From: Mesostigma viride
Lineage: Eukaryota > Streptophyta > Mesostigmatophyceae > Mesostigmatales > Mesostigmataceae
NCBI GenBank assembly: GCA_009746045.1
Contig: RPFO01000380.1
Span: 1,991,899-2,055,898, forward strand
Direction of reading: 5' to 3'
Length of the DNA stretch: 64,000 nt
The position numbers and the translations under genes are program-made. Positions 1-9,352 of this stretch are shown here, piece by piece (positions within the stretch are counted from its first letter, which is position 1; the number at the start of each line of letters is the position of its first letter). Below the pieces are notes generated by a model. It made no database searches, had not been told where the DNA came from, and worked only from the letters and a program-made list of their open reading frames with translations.

Positions 1-1863
1 ATTTAATAAGGTTAAAGGTTCCACTTGTTTCACAGTACTGGATTGTGCGGATGGTTTTTGGCAGTTGCGGATAGCTCCTGAGGATTGCCATAAAACCGCC
101 TTTGCTACCCCTTTTGGTCATTACCAGTTTAGAGTAGCGGCTATGGGACTCTGTAACTCGCCTGCCTCTTTTCAAATGTTAATGAATGAAGTGCTTAGAC
201 CTGTTATGGGAAATTCTCACCTTCCTCAGGTGTCCTCTGATTAAAGGATCCTTCCTTCTCCTCTGTTTCTTTATCTGAGCATGACCGTTCTTGTGCTCAA
301 GCTTACTTAGATGATATTCTTATTTACTCTCCTGATTTTGAAACGCACCTACGTGATTTAAAGAAAGTATTAGAAATAATGGCTGAAAATTCTTTGTGGG
401 CGCGCCGTGCTAAAGTTCGTTCGGGTAGGAGTGTCCCATTTTTAGGGCACGTTCTGTCAGATGCCGGGGTCGCTACCGACCCGGATAAAACTAAGTCAAT
501 TCAGGAATGGCCTACCCTACCGACGTTAAAGGTGTACGTAGTTTTCTAGGAATTGCTTCTTACTATAGGCGTTTTATCCCGCGTTTCGCAACTATAGCAG
601 CCCCTATTAATCATTTATTAAAGAAGGATATCCCCTTTGTTTGGAGTAGTGAATGTCAGTCGGCTTTTCAGTGCCTAAAATCCCTACTCCTTTCCCCTCC
701 TGTACTCATCCTACCGGATACTACTAAACCCTTTGTTGTGGCTACAGATGCTAGTAAGGTAGCTATAGGTGGTGTCCTTCTCCAGGATCAGGGTCAGGGC
801 TTACAGCCAATTGAGTATATCTCTAGGACAATGCTCCCTGCGGAGCGTAACTATCCCGTACACCAGCATGCAGGAACTCTTAGCGGTGGTGTATTGTTGC
901 CACGCGTGGCAGCACTTTCTTAAAGGTGCTCAATTTGATGTCTGCCTGAATGAACCCTGTGAGCTAGATCCTTATAGATTAGTTATCCAAACGGATCACC
1001 GTCCCCTTACCCATCTTCTCTCCCATGCAACCCAACCTTACCCCTCGGCAAGCGCGCTGGATGGAATTTTTAGCACAGTTTTCCCCTTTTAGACTTCAGT
1101 ATGTCAAGGGTGTAGATAACATAGTACCAGATGCACTCTCTCGTCGTGCAGACTACTCCTTTTTCGAGGACCTTGATGTTCTCAATACTACTCTAGTTCC
1201 TACTACAATGGGTGTAACCCCTTATGGTGAACTACCTGATGATGAATCCTATGCCTACCTCTTTCATACAGCTGTTCACATGCCTGATCTCCTTTCTCAC
1301 GTAGGACTCTCTCTCCCGTGTGAGGCCCTTCCCGCGGCCTCGGTGGGGGGGGAGGGGAAAAATAAAATTTCTATACCGCTTAGCCATATAGCGACTAGGT
1401 CAGGAAAGTCTTATGAAAACGTAGTCCCTCTAGGACCTCCCCTTCTCTTTGGCAAGGCGGTAGGAGATCTCTTTAAACCTGTTCTGGATACCTCTGTAGC
1501 GATCGATGCCTACCTCTGATCTTGAACGCCTTATTAGTAGATTTACGGCCACTGAGCCGGAAGCATTAGCTGCCATTGCTGCACATCCCCAACAACTAGG
1601 CAAGCACCCTTGTAAATTTGTAGGTGGGTTTTTATATGTGCAGGTAGCAGATTCTCCCCCTCAATGGCGCCTGTATGTCCCTCCTATCTGTCGCTCCTCC
1701 TTGCTCTTTGAGTTGCATGACTTAGCTGCTCATCAGGGTGGTAAACGGGTACGGGACTTAGTAGCCCGCTCTTATTACTGGCCTTCCCTTTATAAGGATG
1801 TAGATGAGTATGTTAGAACTTGTCAATCTTGCCAGGAGATGAAACCCAATAACGTAGGACAGA
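1..1863 (+). pseudogene. Ty3/gypsy (chromovirus) pol, 5' part: RT, RNase H, integrase zinc finger (element A)
   Basis: This is the middle of a retrotransposon polyprotein; its 5' LTR, gag and protease lie left of the window. RT motif A (LDCADGFWQL) lies near 45-80 and the catalytic YLDDILIYS near 307-333. RNase H follows (VATDASKVAIGG near 740-775, QTDHRPLTHLL near 990) and then the HHCC zinc-binding module of integrase (HDLAAHQGG to CQSCQEMK, near 1715-1845). It is dead: there is a TGA at 240-242, about 25 extra codons between RT motif B and YLDD, and frame changes near 520, 880 and 1020. The reading frame is cut at codon CAG (1860) by the DNMT-carrying element and resumes at 12594. Assignment to Ty3/gypsy is firm; the chromovirus label rests on the chromodomain at 35936-36130. 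Confidence 0.93.
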
Positions 1864-2006
1864 TGTCGCGTCTGCGTGCCACAATCTCCGGCGCCACCAT
1901 GGCGGCTGGCCACTCAGCTTAATTTGGTAAAACCCAAATGAGCTGAGCTGATGTGCCTGCCTTAACTGCATGCCCTGTGGGGTGGGCGAGGACCTGTCCC
2001 ATGATT
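1864..2006 (-). repeat. Split direct repeat copy B2 (3' terminus of the DNMT element)
   Basis: 143-bp sequence, TGTCGCG to CATGATT on the plus strand, repeated at 3145-3287. It forms the outer left end of the element next to the CAGA target duplication. It is absent from the right-hand end, where the A repeat meets the internal region directly. Confidence 0.9.
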
Positions 2007-3142
2007 AAAGAAAGGAGGACTCTCAGCCGAGGACAAGGAACTGTCCCTCGTGCCTGATAACCACCTTATTGCCTCCCCTGCTATAGAATAATGCTTTCAA
2101 AACACATACTTTGCACAGTCTGATGATGAAGCCGCACATGCGGAGTTTATTGAGAAAGTTAATACAATTACAACACGTTGATAGTCTCAATATCGATGCA
2201 CTCCATGCTCACGAGCCCGCAGTTAGGCAGCGCTCCATGACATGCTACCGGCCTTGCTCCCAAGGAAAGGGAGAAACACGAAGGCCACTAACGAGAGACT
2301 CGAAGAGACTACACGCTGCGTGAGAGTCCTCTTCGACTATGAACCAAACCATTCGTCATGCCACACGCATGACACACGCCACACTTGTCAGTCCAGCCAG
2401 GAATGCCAAAACTATCTTGCTGCCTGAACCATGCGAATAGAAACCGCATTCCAGTTGCCGTCCTGGCTTTCTACCACACATGCCAACAAAAGCAGGAAGG
2501 CATCCCGACAAATCTAAATTGCTACCCTGTTGCCGATCTCATCTCCTAGAGGCTCCGGCATTTCTGTCCCTGGGAATGTCCGACATTGAGTCACGTCCAG
2601 CAAGGTCGAAGCATAATATCCTTCAGACAATCTGCACGCTCACACCTTGCGTGTGAGTGGCCCAGCAAACATTGCGTCTAATCGTTCCTTTCTAGAAGAA
2701 ATCCCTTTTTAGGGCTGCCAGCGATTTCGCATTCATTCCAGCGATCTGGCTCCGCACCGCAAATTGTCCTTTTCCATTTTCTGTCCAGTCCTCATAACGT
2801 TGACCCGCTATTCTACACCACAAAGACACCTGGCCTGTCAATAGCCTCGGCGCTGTTGAAGTCCAGCAGTCCAGCTTCAGCTCCAGCTGTCCACTAACAC
2901 GCGTATGATCCTCTCGACGCTGCACACTTGTGCTGCCGTCCGCTCAAGTCAGTGCTGCGCGCCCAGCTGTGCCTGGCCCGGCGCGCGTGCACGTACACTT
3001 TCGTCCGCTCTTATGCTGCAAGTGCTAGTGTCCCCCCCGGTCACTAGCCTTTGTCGAAAATGCGTAGAAGACAAATTCCTTGCGCACGTCACCGGTCTTG
3101 TGCATAGTGGGCGCCCGGATGACATAGCGCGCGTCCGTGACA
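2007..3142 (-). repeat. Split direct repeat copy A2 (main terminal repeat, left)
   Basis: About 1136 bp, nearly identical to 11457-12593. One substitution (GGACTC versus GGGCTC near its start) and one C-run length difference are visible. It probably contains the promoter and polyadenylation signals of the element. Short ORFs inside it are present identically in both copies and are not taken as genes. Confidence 0.93.
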
Positions 3143-3144
3143 GC

Positions 3145-3287
3145 TGTCGCGTCTGCGTGCCACAATCTCCGGCGCCACCATGGCGGCTGGCCACTCAGCT
3201 TAATTTGGTAAAACCCAAATGAGCTGAGCTGATGTGCCTGCCTTAACTGCATGCCCTGTGGGGTGGGCGAGGACCTGTCCCATGATT
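3145..3287 (-). repeat. Split direct repeat copy B1, preceded by a polypurine tract
   Basis: 143-bp copy of 1864-2006, separated from A2 by the dinucleotide GC. The B1/A2 junction at 3139-3148 is the palindrome GACAGCTGTC, which looks like an LTR-LTR junction. On the element strand the purine run GAGGGGGGG (from 3288) stands directly before B1, where a PPT primes plus-strand synthesis. Confidence 0.88.
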
Positions 3288-3313
3288 CCCCCCCTCGCTG
3301 GCGACCGGCCCCA

Positions 3314-6300
3314 TCACGAAGACAGCGATCGTACCAAGACAAGGGCAGCGGTGACCGCAGTCAAGCTGCGGGAGGTAAACTGCGCAGCGGTGCACACTGG
3401 ACAAAACCAATCCCCCTCCGGAATGCTGGTGACCACGGGCTGCAAGCACTGCATGTGCCAACCACAGTTACACTGATCACACAATAACATGGACTCCGCC
3501 TGATCGACCCGGTGACAAACCTGACACTGGGCGTCCTTGACTCGGCGAGATGTGTGCGGTTGGAGGTCGTGGACCAAATTGGGCAGTGAGCAGGGACTGA
3601 GATTGCTGAGGTTGTCTGTCGTACGGCTCCCGTCGGCGCCCTCCAAAATTGCCACTCCCGATGGTTTGATAGCCACAATGCGCAAAATGGTGGGCCCCGC
3701 CTCCACATCCAAAGTGTGCTTCAGCTGAGTGCGCAGGAAAACATACTGCCCTGGCCTAAACCGCAGCTGGCGAGCCATGTATGCGCCCCCCCGGCGCTGA
3801 GCGTAACGCAGGGAGTCCCTGTGCTGAGCAATGAACAAGTTGTTCATCGCGATGGGCATGACCTTCTTAAAAGTCTCTGCCCTGGCCAGCACCTCAACCA
3901 AAAATTGCTGAGCGTTGTCGAAGGCCATGGGTTCGGGGTGCGCAACCTGTGCCTCCGTAGGCAAAAGAGGATTACGCCCGAACAGAAGGAAATACGGGGA
4001 GAAGGTAGCGAGAGACTCCTGGGGAGACATGCGATAACCCATGGCAATCCATGCCAACTCGCGATCCCACCTGGCCGACTCCGGCACCTGCAGGCTCCAC
4101 TTGCGCAGCGCCTGCTTGACGGTCTGCACCAATCTCTCAGCCAAACCATTGGCCTGAGGATGCTCCCGAGAAGTGCGACGGTGATCAATAAGACATCCAT
4201 CCAGCAACTCCTGGAACTCACCCCTGAACTCACCACCCTGGTCCGTGACTACCTCCGCGGGAGCCCCAAACCTGGTGATGATGTCTGCAAAATGCTTCGC
4301 TGTGGTAGCGGCATGCTTGTCAGCAATGGGGATCAACTCAACCCATTTGCTAAAGCTCTCCACGCATACCATGACATAGAGGTTGCCGTCAGGGCTCTCC
4401 TGAAACGGCCCGCACAGATCGACGTGCCAGCGATAAAACAAGCCCTTGATGGGAAGCGACATCAGCTCCTTGGCACCATGATCTGCGCTAAAGTTAGCCT
4501 TGGTTCGAGCACACGGGACACAGCTGGCCACTACCTGGGCCACTGTGTGTCGCATGTTATTCCACCAATAGCTGGTCCGTACGAGGCTGAGCGTGCGATT
4601 GCCACCCAAGTGACCATACCGCTCGTGGTACGCCTGCACTATAGCAACGCGCTTGTCAGGCGGTGGGACGACCACCCTACGCTTGCCCAACAGCTTGTAC
4701 AAAACCCCATCTTCCCAACCATAGGTTGCAGCCCTGTGCTGCACCCTGTTCAACTCCGTCGCCTTCTGAGCAGGAGTCCAATCGACTGGAGTAGGAGTCA
4801 AGACAGCACCCTGCACTTGCTCCAAAACTCGACCATCTAGCCAGATATCAGCGGTGTAGCAATCAGCAAGAGAGCTACGCGCTAAGAGAGCCTGCACAGC
4901 GATCAGCTGCTGCAGAGAAGGATCAATGTCAAAGGACAGAGACCTACCCTCTTCCATAGCGCACACAGCTTTGGATGGCGTGAATGGCGACGGCCGCACC
5001 GGGTCGTCGCTGATGCCGAAGTCCGCCACAGAGTACTCGACACTGCGCCACCACGCCTCCTCCTCATCGTCGGCCGCATACCCAGCAGCGTTCACAAAGA
5101 CCACAGAACCCGACGAGCCCTCGGCACCCATGGCCCGGGCTCCAGTGTGGTCAACAGTGGTAGGCATGGCGTATCGGGATAGCACATCGGCGTTGACATG
5201 GTCCTTGCCGGCCCGATGCACAATGGTCATGTGGTACTCCTGGATAATCATGGCCCATCGGGCGAGCTTACCCGTCAGGTTGGTGTTGGTCATTAGCCAC
5301 TGAAGCGGCTGGTGGTCTGTCACCAGAGTAAACACGCGCCCAACTAAATACGGGCGAAAGTGCTTGATGGCCCACACCACAGCCAGTGCCTCCCCCTCAT
5401 AGGAAGAATACCGGCTCTCCGCTGGGTTGTTGCTGCGACTAGCATAAGCAATAACGTGCTCGCGCCCATCACCATCCTTTTGCGCCAAGACCGCACCCAG
5501 TCCTACCTTGGACCAGTCGGTATATAACACAAACGGCAAAGCATAGTCAGGGGCGCGCAGAATCGGGGCCGACGTGAGCTCCTGCTTGATTGTCTCGATG
5601 GCGCGTTGCTGTGCGGGACCCCACGCCCACACGCACCCCTTCTTGAGTAACTCGGTCAAGGGCTTCACCTTGCTGCTGAAGTTCTCAATGTAACCTCGGT
5701 AATAGCCAGCCAAACCCAAATACGCCCGCACCCCTGAGACATCCGTGGGTACGGCGGCCTGCACAATGGATTCGACCTTGGCGGCATCAGGCGTCCGGCC
5801 ACCCGGCACAATCTGATGACCAAGGAATGAGAGGGTCCGCTGGGCGAACTTGCACTTCTCAGGGTGCAGCCGCATATTATGCTCCTCGAGAGCCAAGCGA
5901 ACCTGCTCCAAGTGCGCCAGGTGCTCCTCAAATGTCGCGCTAAAGACGATTACATCATCAATGTAACAAGCGGCGAAAGGAAGACCTGCAAGCACTTTGT
6001 CCATAGCTCGTTGGAAAACAGCACTAGCGTTGCGGTGCCCAAAGGGCATGCGCACCCACTCATACAAATTGCCGCCCCCCCAGAATGCAAGCTTCCGCTG
6101 ATCCTCCGGCGCAACTGCGATCTGATGAAAGCCGCTACGCAGGTCCAGCGAGGACACAAACTTCACATGAGGAGATATCTTATCCAGGACATCATCCACA
6201 CGTGGCATGGGGTAACGGTCCACGGGTGTGTGTGCATTCAGCAACCGCAGATCGGTGGCCATGCGCATACCCGTCCATGCCCCGGTGATAGCGTCCTTCT

Positions 6301-9300
6301 TGGGCGCAACGACAACGGCAGCGGCATAGCTGGAGGAAGATTGCCTGATGATACCGGCATCCTCTAACTCCTTGCATTGCTCGGCTACAAAATCCAACTC
6401 GGCCTGACTCAGGCGATGCTGGCGTCGGAACAAAGGGGTGTCAGTGTCCAATGGAACACGCATGGTCCCACCATTGAAACACCCCAGTTCATCACTTGTG
6501 AAAGCGAAGGCCCCCCTTGCAGTGCCTAGCCACTTTAGCATGGCTGAGCGCTGCGCATCAGAAAGGTGTTCGCCAATAGCCCAGGGGTGCGTATCCGCGG
6601 GATCACCCACAGCTACCGCATGTGCCTCAAGATGCGGCGCCCTAGCCGCATCGTCGTGGAACAAGGAAAAGGCTGCCACGCCTGGTGTGACACCCACCGC
6701 CGGAGCCTCGCGTGCCGCACGGTGTATTACCCGATGCAGCGTGGGCTCGCCGGCCAGCACGGTGCTGGTCAGCAGGGCGGTCATGAGAATGATAGTCCAC
6801 ACCTGTCGCAGACGCCACCCCCATGCTGATGAAGTCCCCGTCGCTGCAGGGCGCTTCAGTTTGGCTGCGCGCGCCTCAACCTGCTGAGGCGGATTGGCTG
6901 GGGACGCCCCCCCAGACTGGCGCACGGCAACCGATGCAAGCAGCACATACCCGACCTGCAACACCGACATAGCCTGGCCTATCAAAGACCAGCGCTCACT
7001 CTCGAGCACGCCCGGCAGCGCCGAGGCCCCGACATGAAAACCCATGCTGGCCTCACGAAATTCTGCGGGTGGCTGCACCAACAGACCGGTGGTAGTGTCC
7101 CAAACGAGACCCTTACCCCGATCACGGTATGCTGTCGACCCTTGGTAACTGACCAGGGTCGGCAGTGCACACATGGGGCTCCCGACCCGGTTGACGCGTG
7201 CATACGGTGGGCGATCCTCGCTATCCACCTTCTGCGTGACTAGGTGGGAAGGCAATGCTACCTCCGCAGACACACTCGGATGCTGCCTTGCTACGGCCCC
7301 CAAGACCGCCTGCACATCGGTCGCACACGCCACGTTGGTCCAATAGGCACGCAAACGATGCGTGAGCCCACCCAGCCCTGCGTTGTCACACACGATGGGC
7401 TCCCCCAGGAGTGCCACGATTGTAGCCCAGTCCTCCCGCACCGCCTGATGTGGGCTGTCACCCGCCACAACGTTCTCAAACAGATACGCAGGCGGATGGG
7501 GCTGACGCGACTGCAACAGTCCCACCACACGCAACAGTTCCCAGAACAGCGCGCTACGCGGATCGGCTAGCCCCCGCCCTTGCCCTGCCTGGCTCAGGCC
7601 CTGGCACTCCCAACCCGCAATTACCAAGTCGATGGCATGATGCCTGCGCAACAACTGCTGCACCTGCACCTCACCGATGGCTCGGATATCTTGAGGACAT
7701 TCCCCAAACGGGTCACGCCATGCTGATGGCGGAAACTGCGCGGGATACTCTCGCGACAACACGCCACAGTGACTGAAGTACACCTGACGCGCCTTGTGCG
7801 ATGGCTCTACCGCGATGAGTTTACGGCACACGCCGCCTGCGGCCAAAAAGCCTGCAATGCCCCCTCCGATCCCCGCAAACAGTTCCAACACTACCGCACC
7901 CTTGGCAAAATCAGGGGCCTGCGGTAAGATTGCAGCAGAAAAATTACCTTGGGCCTCCGAGACACCCGGTTGCAGCAAAGTGAGGCCATGGCTGGCCATC
8001 TGAGGAATGGTGATGACGGCTTCAGTTACCCGCTTGCGCATAGCCAGCTGCCGCGTGGACGTCACAGCATCCAGCGACCACTGCGTGCGCATCTTGGCAA
8101 TGCTCGCCGTTGGCTGGGGCAGCACCGTCCGATGCTTGTCCCACGCCGATGAGCCCGCCGCCCGTACCTCCACCATGCTGACCTCCACCACGCCCGCAGC
8201 CGCGGAAGGGTTGAGGCGTGCAGCCCCGGCTGAAGAACTGAAGCATGAGACCGGCACGCTGGCCCGCTTCAGGCCAGCCCCATCCCAATCAGGGATGTAA
8301 GATGCCTCCTCCGCCCTATAGTCCACCTGAACCATGGCGCGAGCAAGGACATCCACCCCGAGTAGTGCGGAATATCCACACTTGTTGACCACCAGCGCAT
8401 ACGCGGACACGGTGGTCATGCTAGAGGCGCGCAACGGATTGAAAATCACGTTGACTTTAACCGCCGTCATAGCGTACGGCTTACTAGCCGGACCCTGCCA
8501 ACCTGACACAGACACGGGGCTTTCCACTAAGCCACCGTTCTCGTAGGTCAGGTTCAGCATGGTGGCCAAGTCCGTGCTGATGACTAGCGGCTGAGCACCG
8601 CTATCAAGCTTGACTGCGCCAACCAACGGACATGTCACCATGTCGCTCCATACATCTCCACAGGCTCCAACTGCTTGGAACGCCATGGACGGCTCACCAT
8701 TGGGGTATGGAACCACCGTGGGAACCTGGGGGACTGCACTAGTGCGCTGCTGGCTACTTGTGCTGACCACTCCCGCTTGCACCACGGGCACTGCGGCTTC
8801 TACCGGCTGGCGCCCGTAGGTGACGGACTCAGAATTGCGCAAGGTGCGCACATCATGCCCATCTGCGAACAACTGGATCTCGGACACAACCGACCCCAGC
8901 CACTCAACCCCCTTCTGCCCGAAGGTGTCGACCACCTGCCGTGCTGAAAACATGGGTACGTCCACAATGAACGGCATTGGGTACACAGGCGCCAATCGCC
9001 TACGCTGCTCCAGCCCAGCAGGGTTCGCATGCTCAAAAGCAGATTGCACCCCAGCCAGCGGCATGGAAAAGGACGCGGGCAACTGCCCGGCAGGCAACAT
9101 GGGTGCCTGCTGAAAAGAAAGCGGGCTGCGTGCCTGCTTGCCTTTGGTAGCCTCCGCAGCGTTGATCTCGACGTCACCCGGCATGGGCGCCCAGAATGGG
9201 TCCTCCCGGTACACCGTCTCGAATTGGTTGGGGGGCGCCGTCGCCTCCTCACCATGCTTGATGGCAGCCACCTGGGCTTCCATCGAGTCGGTCTTGCCCG

Positions 9301-9352
9301 CCATCTCGGCGAAGTGGACCGTCTTGATGCCCGCGGCTGGACACTTGTTCAT
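3314..9352 (-). CDS. Retrotransposon Pol: protease - DNA cytosine methyltransferase (DNMT3-like) - RT - RNase H - integrase - PHD finger
   Basis: A 2012-residue ORF. In order: retropepsin (KLDSGAQ near residue 252, ALLGVDVL near 335); a complete C5 methyltransferase at about 480-800, with motif I LFAGIGG (~487), motif IV GWECQGLS (~584, catalytic Cys kept but the usual Pro before it is Glu), motif VI ENV (~627), motif VIII HRLRAYWTN and a motif X-like SLIGQAM (~790); a hydrophobic stretch near 850; RT with YIDDVIVF (~1133); RNase H (LYTDWSKVGLG ~1281, VTDHQPLQWL ~1346); integrase HHCC zinc finger (~1575-1614) and DDE core (HVDLCGP ~1644, VTDQGGEF ~1704, NGLAER ~1741); and a C4HC3 PHD finger (~1943-1986) where chromoviruses have a chromodomain. 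The spacing of motifs IV, VI and VIII resembles DNMT3. The frame extends upstream of 9352 into the Gag zinc knuckle. No inactivating stop is visible. Confidence 0.93.
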   Translation of the reverse strand: MNKCPAAGIKTVHFAEMAGKTDSMEAQVAAIKHGEEATAPPNQFETVYREDPFWAPMPGDVEINAAEATKGKQARSPLSFQQAPMLPAGQLPASFSMPLAGVQSAFEHANPAGLEQRRRLAPVYPMPFIVDVPMFSARQVVDTFGQKGVEWLGSVVSEIQLFADGHDVRTLRNSESVTYGRQPVEAAVPVVQAGVVSTSSQQRTSAVPQVPTVVPYPNGEPSMAFQAVGACGDVWSDMVTCPLVGAVKLDSGAQPLVISTDLATMLNLTYENGGLVESPVSVSGWQGPASKPYAMTAVKVNVIFNPLRASSMTTVSAYALVVNKCGYSALLGVDVLARAMVQVDYRAEEASYIPDWDGAGLKRASVPVSCFSSSAGAARLNPSAAAGVVEVSMVEVRAAGSSAWDKHRTVLPQPTASIAKMRTQWSLDAVTSTRQLAMRKRVTEAVITIPQMASHGLTLLQPGVSEAQGNFSAAILPQAPDFAKGAVVLELFAGIGGGIAGFLAAGGVCRKLIAVEPSHKARQVYFSHCGVLSREYPAQFPPSAWRDPFGECPQDIRAIGEVQVQQLLRRHHAIDLVIAGWECQGLSQAGQGRGLADPRSALFWELLRVVGLLQSRQPHPPAYLFENVVAGDSPHQAVREDWATIVALLGEPIVCDNAGLGGLTHRLRAYWTNVACATDVQAVLGAVARQHPSVSAEVALPSHLVTQKVDSEDRPPYARVNRVGSPMCALPTLVSYQGSTAYRDRGKGLVWDTTTGLLVQPPAEFREASMGFHVGASALPGVLESERWSLIGQAMSVLQVGYVLLASVAVRQSGGASPANPPQQVEARAAKLKRPAATGTSSAWGWRLRQVWTIILMTALLTSTVLAGEPTLHRVIHRAAREAPAVGVTPGVAAFSLFHDDAARAPHLEAHAVAVGDPADTHPWAIGEHLSDAQRSAMLKWLGTARGAFAFTSDELGCFNGGTMRVPLDTDTPLFRRQHRLSQAELDFVAEQCKELEDAGIIRQSSSSYAAAVVVAPKKDAITGAWTGMRMATDLRLLNAHTPVDRYPMPRVDDVLDKISPHVKFVSSLDLRSGFHQIAVAPEDQRKLAFWGGGNLYEWVRMPFGHRNASAVFQRAMDKVLAGLPFAACYIDDVIVFSATFEEHLAHLEQVRLALEEHNMRLHPEKCKFAQRTLSFLGHQIVPGGRTPDAAKVESIVQAAVPTDVSGVRAYLGLAGYYRGYIENFSSKVKPLTELLKKGCVWAWGPAQQRAIETIKQELTSAPILRAPDYALPFVLYTDWSKVGLGAVLAQKDGDGREHVIAYASRSNNPAESRYSSYEGEALAVVWAIKHFRPYLVGRVFTLVTDHQPLQWLMTNTNLTGKLARWAMIIQEYHMTIVHRAGKDHVNADVLSRYAMPTTVDHTGARAMGAEGSSGSVVFVNAAGYAADDEEEAWWRSVEYSVADFGISDDPVRPSPFTPSKAVCAMEEGRSLSFDIDPSLQQLIAVQALLARSSLADCYTADIWLDGRVLEQVQGAVLTPTPVDWTPAQKATELNRVQHRAATYGWEDGVLYKLLGKRRVVVPPPDKRVAIVQAYHERYGHLGGNRTLSLVRTSYWWNNMRHTVAQVVASCVPCARTKANFSADHGAKELMSLPIKGLFYRWHVDLCGPFQESPDGNLYVMVCVESFSKWVELIPIADKHAATTAKHFADIITRFGAPAEVVTDQGGEFRGEFQELLDGCLIDHRRTSREHPQANGLAERLVQTVKQALRKWSLQVPESARWDRELAWIAMGYRMSPQESLATFSPYFLLFGRNPLLPTEAQVAHPEPMAFDNAQQFLVEVLARAETFKKVMPIAMNNLFIAQHRDSLRYAQRRGGAYMARQLRFRPGQYVFLRTQLKHTLDVEAGPTILRIVAIKPSGVAILEGADGSRTTDNLSNLSPCSLPNLVHDLQPHTSRRVKDAQCQVCHRVDQAESMLLCDQCNCGWHMQCLQPVVTSIPEGDWFCPVCTAAQFTSRSLTAVTAALVLVRSLSS

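Noticed and set aside
2111-2427. Short ORFs (70 and 61 codons) repeated identically at 11561-11877
   Set aside because: They lie in the A terminal repeat of the DNMT element, so their duplication only reflects the repeat; no domain or coding signal.
1864-3142. Reading 1864-3142 simply as an ordinary 3' LTR
   Set aside because: The opposite end lacks the first 143 bp, and the same 143 bp stands between A2 and the PPT, so a normal LTR pair does not fit.
3716-4840. 374-codon plus-strand ORF
   Set aside because: Antisense shadow of the integrase region of the minus-strand Pol, which has clear domains.
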